This document shows positions 44,471-54,076 of a stretch of DNA of 64,000 bases, piece after piece. The notes beneath the pieces were generated by a model, which worked only from the letters and a program-made list of their open reading frames with translations, made no database searches and was not told the DNA's origin. The stretch is taken from NCBI GenBank assembly GCA_950295325.1, contig OX485808.1, forward strand, positions 1,554,501 to 1,618,500, read 5' to 3'. The position numbers and the translations under genes were made by a program. The first letter of the stretch is position 1, and each line of letters starts with the position of its first letter. The DNA is from Polytrichum commune (Eukaryota; Streptophyta; Polytrichopsida; Polytrichales; Polytrichaceae).

Positions 44471-44476
44471 CAATTA
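44468..44476 (+). promoter_or_regulatory. candidate stop-codon readthrough site (TAG CAA TTA)
   Basis: The amber codon followed by CAATTA matches the CARYYA consensus that permits ribosomal readthrough in tobamoviruses. It lies in frame exactly between the gag-protease-DNMT part and RT, where retroelements control their Gag to Pol ratio. No RNA structure was assessed. Confidence 0.6.
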
Positions 44477-47289
44477 GAGTCTGTGCCAGCATCAGGTGGT
44501 TCTCCTTTGGTGGAGAGGGAGACTACAGAGTTTGATGATTGGCCACTTGAATTAGGCCCTCGTCTCACTGGTGCTGAGGCACGGAAGGTACGAGCATTTA
44601 TTCGCTCGTACCGTAGATGTTTTGCTTTTAGCCTTCAAGATCTTGAAGGTTATAAAGGAAAACCCATCCACATTCAGTTGGAGGACGACCATCCTATTTT
44701 TCGGATACCTTACAGGCTGAGTGTTTCCGAGCGGATTGGCGTTCAGGCTCGTTGCCGAGAGCTCTTGGCAGCAGGGCTAATCGAACTTTCCAACGGGGAG
44801 TATGCTTGTGCTACGGTTATGCCATCGAAGAATGATATCTTTGGCAATTGGACGGAGAAGCGGATGTGTGGGGATTACCGTCCAGTTAATCGGAAGACCA
44901 AGTTGGATCGATATCCCATGCCAATCCCGGAGGAGTTGCTCGATGCCCTCGGATTTGCTCGAGTCTTTAGCACGTTGGACTTGAGATCCGGCTATCACCA
45001 ACTCCCATTACTTGTGGGAGACCGAGTGAAACCGCATTCTGGGGAGTTGATCAAGATGGGAAGGATCAACTTTACCATTGGAAGTTTCTTCCATTTGGCC
45101 TGAAGAATGCACCCGCTGAGTTTCAGTGGGTGATGGATCAGGTTCTCTCTGGCTTGCCCTTTGCTCGGTGTTACATAGACGATGTGATCATCTTCAGCAC
45201 AACACCACAGGAGCATGTGAGGCATCTGCAAGCCGTTTTTGAACGGTTGCAGCGGTGGGGATTGCGCTTGCACCACGGCAAGTGCAAGTTTTTTCATGAC
45301 CGGTTGGCATATTTGGGGCATATGATTGTTCCAGGAGGTCTTGGGGTACAACAAGCTAAGGTGGACGCATTGTAGAAGATTCCGGCACCGGTAGATGTGC
45401 CGAGACTTCGTACTTTCTTGGGCTTGGCGAATTACTATCGGCGATTCGTCAAGAACTTTAGCTTGATTGCCAAGCCGCTCACCAGTCTCACGAGCAAGGA
45501 CCAACCTTGGACTTGGGGTCGTGAGCAGCAACAGGCATTTGAGACATTGAAACAGAAACTAGGTACGGCTCCAGTGCTTCGACGTCCAGATGTTTCCAAA
45601 TCTTTCCAGTTGCATACAGACTGGAGCTCATTGGGTTTGGGAGCAGTTCTTACTCAGAAAGATGACGTTGGCCGGGAGTATGTTGTTGCTTACGCGTCGC
45701 GAAGCAACAACACGGCGGAGGCCAATTATTCGTCCTATGAGGGAGAAGCATTGGCGGCGGTGTGGGCTATTGCCCATTTCCGGCCATATCTTTATGGTCA
45801 ACACTTTACTTTGGTGACTGACCATCAGCCATTACGGTGGCTCATGGAGTCGGATAAGCTTACTGGCAAGCTTGCCAGGTGGGCTTTGTTGCTCCAGGAG
45901 TATGACTTTGAGGTGGTACACCGTGCTGGGATTACCAACATGGATGCAGATGGACTCTTACGTAATTCAAGTCCTTCGGATGAGGATTTGACTGGGGCCA
46001 GGTGGCATGGAGATTGTGATCGAGAGGCGGTTCCAGGTTGGCACGCGGCTGCCTACCTCACTTTATTTTCTGGTGCATCTGTTGAGATTCCGATACAGGG
46101 CTCGGATGATGAGACTGATCGGCCTGAAGCTATTGCGGATATATGGGAGGATCTTCCTGTATTGCATAAGCTTCAACAGGGTACCTTCCCTTTGTCTAAT
46201 TCGGCGATGGAAAATGATAGGATTGGACATCGAATAACAAGGTTCCGTTGGGAGAACGGTTTGTTATTTCGATTGTGGCCGGATGGGACAAGGCGTATTG
46301 TTCCTAGGCCGGATCAGAGGGCCTCCTTGGTGCGACAAGTGCACGACGAACTTGGCCATTTTGGCATACGCAGGACACATTCGATGTTGCGCGGCCAATA
46401 TTGGTGGACTGGCATGTATCAGCAGGTGGCTGCATATGTCGGAAGGTGTGAAGTTTGTGACCGGGTCAGGTCTAGCTTTAACACCTTATCACCTCAGCTA
46501 CAGCCCTTACCTATCATGGGATTAGGCTACTGTTGGTCGCTGGACTTTGCAGGGTCGTTGGTGGTTACACCACGTGGATCAAAGTACGTTTTGGTGATGG
46601 TGGAGCATTTTAGCAAGTGGATTGAGCTTGTTGCTCTACCCCAGAACTCTGCAGAGTTGGCCGCGGCCGCCTTTTTGGATCGTGTGTTAGCACGTTTTGG
46701 AGCACCAGCTGAGGTGTTGACGGACCAAGGAAGGGAGTTCCTTGGTGTTTTTGAGGAGTTGTGCACTAAGGCTCTCATAGATCACCGCACCACCTCTCGG
46801 GATCATCCGGAGGCAGATGGCTTGGTTGAACGGGTTGTTCAGACAACCAAGCGTGGCTTGAGGAAGTATGGATTACTTCGGGGAAGCCACCGGGATTGGG
46901 ACCTTATGTTGCCATGGATTGCTATGGGCTATCGATTTAGTAAGCAGGCCTCTTTGGCATCCTACAGCCCGTATCAATTATTGTATGGACGTGAGCCTAT
47001 ACTCCCGAGTTCTATTCGGGAAAAACTAGCTCATGTTGTCAACTTGGATGACCCAGACCTTTGGGCAGAGTGTTTGCAGGAGCGGGCTCAATTCTTCCAA
47101 AAGGCCATGCCTATGGCCATGGAGAATTTGTCCATTGCTCATCATCGTGACACATTGCGTTATGCACGCATTCGTAGTGGTGCTTACCGACCTCAGTTGC
47201 GGAGATTTCGGCAGGGGGATTATGTCTATCTCCAACGTGAGGCGCCTACGACATTGGATGTCAGGGCGGGGCGCACAACCTTCGGGTGA
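44471..47289 (+). pseudogene. pol of the DNMT element: RT, RNase H, integrase (frameshifted)
   Basis: RT begins in the gag frame (FRIPYRLSVSERIG, MCGDYRPVNRKTKLDRYPMP, FSTLDLRSGYHQLP). A one-base indel near 45030 shifts the frame, so 44483-45103 ends wrongly while the next frame carries FLPFGLKNAPAEF and YIDD (45172-45183). TAG at 45373 interrupts the RT thumb. From 45397 to 47289 (630 codons) run LRTFLGLANYYRRFVKNFSL, RNase H (LHTDWSSLGLGAVL, YEGEALAAVWAIAHFRPYLY), the integrase zinc region (HDELGHFGIRRTH...CEVCDR) and the catalytic core with Asp at 46543, Asp at 46723 and Glu at 46828 (D,D35E spacing). A frameshift near 47275 separates it from the PHD tail. Confidence 0.92.
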
Positions 47290-47615
47290 AGGAGGTGTTG
47301 CCGAGTGGTTTGTTGTTGTTGGAAGGCAAGGATGGCAGGGAATGTCGCGAGCATTCCAAAAATTGTGCCCCATGTCATCTACCTATTGAGGGTACAATTC
47401 ATCCTGAACTGGCCGTCGTGCCAGAGGGTCTTCCATGTTTTGTGTGTGGAGAGAAGAAAGGAGCGGCTACTATGCTCTTGTGTGATCAGTGTCAACGCGG
47501 TTGGCACATGGCATGCTTGAGGCCACCCTTGACTTCTCTACCATCTAGACAGTGGAGTTGTCCTCGCTGTCGAGGATCTTCGGTACTTGGTACTTCCACC
47601 AATCGTACTCAATGA
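47286..47615 (+). pseudogene. C-terminal PHD finger of the DNMT element polyprotein
   Basis: This frame continues the integrase C-terminus (KEVLPSGLLLLEGKDGRE, REHSKNCAPCHLP), a usual gypsy integrase tail, and then encodes a full C4HC3 PHD finger. Zinc ligands by position: Cys 47436, 47445, 47481, 47490; His 47505; Cys 47514, 47559, 47568, with the family's Trp two residues before the last Cys pair. PHD fingers read the H3 tail (usually K4 unmodified or trimethylated). Placed after integrase, it occupies the position of the chromodomain in chromoviruses, which guides integration. The single-base frameshift with pol upstream means this copy cannot make the fusion. An integrase-tethering role is inference by analogy. 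Confidence 0.85.
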
Positions 47616-47887
47616 TCCTGTATGGTTTTCATCATCTTATGCCTGCCCAAATGGAAAATGAGGAGTTATGGCTTAGAAACGCAATCAACATGAGGCGGTG
47701 GATTTAATTCTTTGGGATCTGATGGCCAAACATCAGAGGCGATTAAGGATGGGGCTCACCTTGCACCCAGCCTACAGTTCCTTGGAATAACGTTTACTAC
47801 ACTAGTTAGTTGCGGAGCAATCTTTCATTATCCATGCCCTTTAGATTGGCATTGGTCCTAGCTGCTTGGCGGGACTCCATAGTCAGC

Positions 47888-47899
47888 TGAGGGGGGGCA
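47888..47899 (+). other. polypurine tract
   Basis: TGAGGGGGGGCA directly precedes TGTCGAGG at 47900, the layout of a plus-strand primer and LTR start. It does not precede the TGTCACGG terminus at 48008, which is one reason the LTR structure is unresolved. Confidence 0.65.
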
Positions 47900-48005
47900 T
47901 GTCGAGGTGTGTTGTTTATGTGTGACTTTGCTATGTTTTAGTGTTGTTTGTTAGTGGTGGTTGGTACTCGAGATGCAGTGATACACGATCGTTATTTACA
48001 CGACA
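47900..48005 (+). repeat. 106-bp unit A, copy 1 (TGTCG...CGACA)
   Basis: Sits between the polypurine tract and the TGTCACGG repeat. It ends with the inverted complement of its start (TGTCG/CGACA). A second copy, lacking the first bases and split by a solo LTR, forms the 3' edge of the whole insertion (48339-48399 plus 49345-49387), with one substitution noted (GAGATGCAG against GAGCTGCAG). Confidence 0.75.
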
Positions 48006-48007
48006 GC

Positions 48008-48340
48008 TGTCACGGTATGCAGCGTCGATGGCCGCACCTTATCCGTTGGGTTTCATCCATCTAGATTTGGATGGATGAATCTATATGTGGAGAGGAAGGC
48101 TCCTAAATGAGGAGCCTCCTTCTTGGCTTGGCATTCTTGCCAAGTCAAGTCTTGTGAGTTAGTGTGTGGAGAGAGCTTGTTTGAGGTGTAGATTGCATGA
48201 TTTTGCAATAAATATTGAGTTCTTCTTCCCCTACTTACACTCTTGGATTCTCCCTTGGTGGAGTGAGAGATAGCTTGACTAATTGTGTGCATTTGGAGAG
48301 AAATTAGAGCTCTTATGAGTGTTCTACTCTCTTCCTTCTC
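48008..48340 (+). repeat. 3' terminal repeat of the DNMT element (shared part)
   Basis: 333-bp match to 38643-38975 with six substitutions and no indels. At 48341 it joins unit A copy 2. Confidence 0.85.
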
Positions 48341-48399
48341 GAGGTGTGTTGTTTATGTGTGACTTTGCTATGTTTTAGTGTTGTTTGTTAGTGGTGGTT

Positions 48400-49339
48400 T
48401 GTCGCGCACCTCTCCATGAGGAGTGCCCGCAACACCATGGGCACAAGGGGGACCCCGGAGTGACACCCGGGACTTGTGACGCCATTGGTGAGAGGGACCA
48501 AGTGATCCTAATGTGGGTGAGGGCCCCGGGCGTTTAGAACGCCTCCCACCCACAAAGACTAGGAGTCATGAGGGTAAAGCCATAAGCTATGAGTAGCTTA
48601 TGGCGTCCTGATTCTAGAATGCTAAAGAACACCTCAATCTGAGGTGTGAGCTAGGAGATATGGCACTTTGAGTGGGATGCTGTCCCGGGACAGCGCCCTG
48701 GAACAGCAGGGGCCTGGGAGTGGCTCCCGGGACTGCAAAGGTTTAAACAGGCATAACTTCCTCAATACTTGCCCGAATAGGGCAAGTGAGGTGTCCATAG
48801 GGATCTACGTGAAATGTAGATGACGATAGAGTGGTTGGTTGTTAGATTCAGAGACCGCACGTGGAAGTTATGAAGGTCTAAAGCTGCAGGGAGGCTTCTA
48901 GACCCAGCGGCTAAGGGAAAATGTCTACTTGGCCCCAACTCTTGGTAGAGAGACAAAAGGGATGTTGACGGTGGGGGAGGGGCCCCGCCAAAAGTCCTAG
49001 AGGCTTATATGGGTGAGGCGGCTTTGCCGACCGACCCCCCCGGAGCATACTTGGCAATGTGCTCCGGGTGGTTGTAGTGTTGTCCTAGCAACACTATGAC
49101 CAAGTAGGGAGTGGACTTCCATGGATGGAAGTCCACCTTAGCGATGGGTTGCCTACTAAGGGGAAAGAGTCCCGAATGCATGTGTAGGAGGGTTTGGTGA
49201 CCAAATATGGGATTGAAGGTCCGCGGTTTTGAAAGCTAACCATGCATGTGCGTGGGATGTGCAGGTTAGCGCTCGGGACACTTGCTAGAGTTGGAAAGCG
49301 ATTGAGCTAAGTAGAGAAAAACTAGCAAGGGTCGCGACA
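48400..49339 (+). mobile_element. solo LTR of the 974-bp family, forward
   Basis: 940 bp, TGTCGCGCACC...GGGTCGCGACA, the most diverged copy in the window. It is flanked by TGGTT (48395-48399, 49340-49344). Removing it restores unit A. It lies inside the 3' end of the DNMT element and is therefore younger than that insertion. The palindrome half-site is damaged here (GGATGCTGTCCC). Confidence 0.93.
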
Positions 49340-49386
49340 TGGTTGGTACTCGAGCTGCAGTGATACACGATCGTTATTTACACGAC

Positions 49387-50892
49387 AACCCAGACAAGCC
49401 GAAGCGGATTAGCCTTACCATGGCTAACACCCTGTTCGGTGCTATGTCTGGAGTCCGGCCAGTGAATTGGGGTCTGATAATTCAAGAAATAGTAGGGCGG
49501 GCCCTCCCCCATATAGGGGGGAAACCCTCCTTCCTCTCCCCCTTCATTATGCACTTCTATCAGCACTTCGACTGTTTCACGGCCGAGGAGGAGGACCTGC
49601 TGACGATAGCGGCGGACGAGGTCACCTACAAGCTCCATCCGGAAGTTGGAGACTTCGAGACGGAGACTTCCAGCGACCCCATCATTCCGGAAGCACCTCC
49701 CTCGTCACCCGGAAGCTCGCCACCAACCCTCCAGAGGCCAATCTCTCCTTCCCCTCATCATCATCCGGAACCCGGGCCCAGCCGGGAGACCACTTGGCGG
49801 AATGTGGATCTCTCCGCTTGGGACTTTCCGGAAAATCCCTTCAAGCGGGTCCAAGAGGGGATGGAGGATCTGCAAAACCAGTATTACCGGGTGGAACACA
49901 TCGTCCGAGGAGCGAACCAGGCCCTGGACGACTGCGGACCCGAAAACATTCTCCAGGAGTTGGCAAAGAGGGTGGACAGGAAGGAGCTCGAGCAGGCCAA
50001 GACGGAGAATGCTCACCTCACCACGCAGGTAGCGGCCATGACTCAAGAGCTAAGTCAGAAGAGCGAAGAGATCCGGAAGTACCACGCGGAGCAGGCAGTG
50101 GTCTTCAGTCGGATCCGGGAGCTGGTGGGGCATCCGGCAGAGATCGTCAACAAGGCACATCTCTACGACCGGATGAGGGAGTCCGGAGAACCCGCTTCCG
50201 CTAGGCAGACCCTCCCCATCCTCCTGAAATACTCATGGACGATGAAGGATCTCCTGGCGGAAATCCAAAAGGTGGTTCCGCCAAGCGGAACACCACGGCG
50301 GGTATTCTATCCGGGTCCACCTGGGTCACCAACCGGAACCCTCTACGAGGTAGTTGGTGAAGTCGCCCTGGTCCAGAATCCGCCAACGTCTGCAGGACCC
50401 AGCCAGCAGGGAGGCGGCTCTCGGCCTGCTAGTTCCGGGAGAGCTCCGGAAAGGATCCGTTCTCCCCAGGTGAGGAGGAAGAGCACCGGGTCTGTTAGAT
50501 CCGGACGAGGGCAGTCCCCTGTTCCGCGGACCTCGGATCGGTCCCGGACTCCGGACAGGGCTAGGACGTCGATAAGGCACCAAACTTCAGATGGAGAGGC
50601 AACTCCGAGTAGGGGTAAGGCCCCTATGACCCAAGCCTCGCCGTCGTCTCCTCTGGCCTGCCAAATGGTTAGCCCTTTTCCTCCGCCATCCTCAAGGGCG
50701 GCCTCCAACAGGGATCTGTTGACTGCCTCGATCTCGGGCGGGCAGAATCCGGAACAGCGCACCGGACGCGATCCTTCCCCGATCCGGAGCGTCCGGAGGG
50801 GAGTACAGTTTCCGGAACACCAGGGACCGGAACACCGCGGACCGAAGGAGCAGCGGACTCGGAGGATGAGATTGCCCCGTCTCCGAACATGA
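49387..50892 (+). pseudogene. unrecognised ORF, 3' part (continues 38209-38642)
   Basis: Resumes in frame with NPDKPKRISLTMANTLFGAM, then PSFLSPFIMHFYQHFDCFTA, a Pro/Ser-rich stretch and a coiled-coil-like segment (KRVDRKELEQAKTENAHLTT). The C-terminal third is Arg/Ser/Pro-rich (RSGRGQSPVPRTSDRSRTPD), typical of a disordered nucleic-acid-binding tail. The ATG at 49339 that opens the uninterrupted frame is created by the end of the solo LTR and its duplication, so it is not the original start. Near 50860 the better frame may shift and run to about 51008. Apart from a suspicion of mobile-element origin (gag-like) I cannot assign a function. Confidence 0.55.
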
Positions 50893-51009
50893 GGAGGATG
50901 CTCACGCGGCTACAGAAGGCGTCGCCGGGAGGGGGCTCATCCGCCGTCAATGGACTCGGCAGCCATTCGAAGGAGGGAGCAGCTCAAAAGAAGCACCGCT
51001 CTTCTTAGC

Positions 51010-54000
51010 TTAGAATGGTAGTTACATTAGTTAGGCAGAATAGAGGTAGGAAGGTAGGACTTAGGAATTTTTGAAGATGAGGAATGTGGTACTTTTGGGC
51101 CACCCCCTTTCGAGGGAGCCTAAAAGTATCACACAAGCCCTTCGGTGAAGGTGGCCTGCATTTGCAGGCGCCCAAGCCGAACCCGGATGATAGGTGTATA
51201 ACGTGAGTAGTTAGATTTTTAAGGGAGATTAAATATGCGTCGTAGTACCTCCGGAGGTTAGGCCTTAGTTTTTTACTAGTGTGGCTTTAAACTCCACTAA
51301 CCAATTTCATATCTAGTTCTAACCTTAACCTACAACCTATTCTACGCGCAGACGCACCAGCCTTGAAACCAAGGCAATCCTAATTTGTGAATTGGGATGG
51401 TTCTGATACACCCAACCGGGTGTGACTCATACCACCCTAACTCAACGAACGGAATAACGACAATTTGATGGACCATTCAATTCTTCCTATTTCTTTATTT
51501 AGTTCTATTTAGTTTTCTAAGCGGGGGAACTTGGCCTAAGTCCCACCCTTCACACAAATTCCTTCTTAATTACTTACTTTTGTTTGCACGTCCTAACTCA
51601 CTACATTAACATATTAGGCATCACCCCTTACCTCGGGTCTCTTGCCAACAAGGGTTTACGATTTATTTGGTATGTTTTGATTGTTAAATGTGTTTACACT
51701 GGATAGACCACGAAATGCAACTCAATGGGACCAGGGTGACGGGCAACCTGTAGGTTCAACCTGTTGCGCAATCTTCATAAATTGGGGCCATTACTCCCAA
51801 TCTATGGGGCCAACAACATAATAGTGGATTCGCGGGTCATTAACCCCACCTTTCCACCAACAACATTCAGAGTGGTCGTGTCGGTGATTAATCCGACTTA
51901 CCACACACGAAACTTGTTAATAAATGAAGCTACTACCACAAAACATACCAAGGGCCCCGAAAACAATGGAATTGGGTACTCCCTTGGCGGTCAAGTGGTC
52001 AAGCCACTTGACCTTACGAGATAGGTGAGTGGGTTTAGAGATGCGTACCTTAGCCGTGCTCCCTCCAATCCTAAATGGAAGGCTTAAGGTTAGTTAATTT
52101 ACCTCAATTTTCCTCGGTTGATTTGGGCTTGATGTAGGCCGAGCCGCTACCTCCTTCCTTGCTCCACTTTCCGAGCGTCGACCTTGCCTCCTTCTTTGTA
52201 ACTAGTTTGGTAGTAAGCGTACCTTAGTTAACAATTAAAATATAAAGTGTTATTCTGCCCTGTAATTTAATCCTAAGCATAATATTTATACTTAGTGCAC
52301 CAAATTATCTTTCCAATGATCTAAAAATCACTCTAATCGGATAAGAAATGCAAAAGTTATGAGGGTTGGAAGTGTGAGGTCGATTCAACCGACCCTTCCA
52401 ACCCACCTATCTACCTTCTAACTTCAAAAATTCATAGCACATTCTTTACTACTTGGATCTAGGCTTTCCTTATACCATTGGAAAGCTATGAACAAGCTCT
52501 AACTAGAAACATTATGACATCAGCAGGTTAAGCTAATAGAAATTCAGCGGACTCCTTGTAACACAGCAGTCAATCAAGAAGGCTTGAACTATGTATCTCG
52601 CCTTCAACAATTCATATCTAATTCAAATCTTAGTCAAATCAAACGTTCTATATGACCCTGGAGAGATATTAAAAAGATGTATTTGATAAAAATATGTGAT
52701 TAGAAAGGTAAGCCGAAGTGAACCCAGCAGGTCCTCTGTAATGCAGCAGTCAACCAAAAGTTCTCAAACTATGTGTCCCATCTTGCACAATTCATATCTA
52801 ATTCAAATCATGCTCAAATCAAATGTTCTAAGCCATTTTGGAAAGCTACACAAAAGTTCTACTTGGGAAAAATATAATTTCTTGGAATTAAAATTCCTAT
52901 TGGGCTCGCAGGTCTGATCCAGCAGCCGCTACCCACAAGACCACCCAGTTTTTCTACTCCATCTTTGAAAATCCATAACTAATTGTCATCTCAACCAAAT
53001 CACAAATGGGAAACGGCTATGGATGGCTATATGAAATCTCTCTAAGAGAAAAATGATAAGTATCTTGTTCTAGCTTTTGAACTAAGCCTTCAGGGCATTG
53101 GCAGATGAGGTCTATAATGCCTCTACTCAAAATTCTACCATCCAACCTACCTCTACAAAAGAAGGAATAATTTTGTTGGTGTGTTAATAAACACACAACC
53201 TAACTAGGAGAGAGAGAGTAGAGGAGGTTCTCAAGCCTTTCTTTTAGACCATTGAGAATACATGCTAAAGGATTTTTTCCTAACTACATTGAAGCAGGGC
53301 TTCGCCCAAAAACTAGAGAAAGAGAGAGAGCTACAAGGTGGAAGGAGGGGTTTTTAAACCCTCTCACAAAAGGGTTGGACCCCTCCTCCACCGGATCCAT
53401 TTTTCAAACCCTTTCCCGAAATTTTGGCTCGGGGGTTTTCCCGGTTGAGGTTGCCACCCTCTCGCCGAGGTGGCTCCGACAAAAAACCTTTAGAAATCTT
53501 TCTAATTTTTCCGCCATCGAGTTGGCAAGGGGGCAAGTGGGCAAGTATCCCCCTTGCTCTCTTTCTTTTTTGTCTTCAAAATTCTTCACGCCGATTTTAT
53601 CTTCTTACGTAAAACACCTCCAATAGTCTTGTGTGCCTCACACTAACTAATAAACTAACACTTGCTTAGCTAGCATCTACTAACATTTGCTTAATAACTA
53701 GCATCTACTAATATTTGCTTAGCTAGTTGTTTTTACTAGCTAGCACATTTTTTCTACTTTGCTATCTTCAAGCACTACTTAGTTTCATTTTGACCTTCCT
53801 TCTTCTAGGCTAAATACTAAATGAACTAATTTTCCCTAAATTCCCTATCAATTCTAACTTTTAATGCTAACATTCTAACTAAAAGTGATCCCGCAGAGTG
53901 GTGGACCACTCAAAGGGTTCACATATGTCGGCCATCAGGGGAGCTGCTCGTTCGAGCGCTACGAACACCAGCTCTTGCTCGCACGCCAATCCTGGGTACA

Positions 54001-54076
54001 CGGTCACCTGCATGCACACCACCACTTACACATATATTTTTTTGTTTTATTTTTATTTTTTCTTATCATTACTTGC
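51010..54076. other. repeat-rich DNA with a diverged tandem duplication; no gene recognised
   Basis: Two ~180-bp units (about 52555-52720 and 52735-52900) share CAGCAGTCAA.CAA.., ACAATTCATATCTAATTCAA and TCAAATCAAA.GTTCTA. Frames such as 51764-52024 and 53252-53626 have no recognisable domains. GAGAGAGAG and TTTTTAAACCC near 53350 resemble LTR core sequence on one strand or the other. Confidence 0.4.

Larger units (their letters stand above)
38643..49386 (+). mobile_element. Ty3/gypsy element encoding a DNA methyltransferase and a PHD finger
   Basis: The insertion is bounded by AACCC on both sides (38638-38642, 49387-49391), and removing it restores the frame of the disrupted ORF. The first 333 bp (38643-38975) recur at 48008-48340 with about six substitutions. 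Order of coding parts: gag with two zinc knuckles, aspartic protease, C5 DNA methyltransferase, acidic linker, RT, RNase H, integrase, PHD finger. The copy carries amber codons at 43349, 44213, 44468 and 45373 and frameshifts near 45030 and 47275. The 5' LTR-like region (38643 to about 40440) and the 3' end do not match over their full length, and the exact LTR and the PBS are unresolved. A solo LTR (48400-49339) is nested in the 3' end. Confidence 0.88.

Noticed and set aside
49339-49341. ATG at the start of the long frame to 50892
   Set aside because: The ATG is formed by the solo LTR end (ACA) joining its TGGTT duplication; the original ORF enters from 38642.
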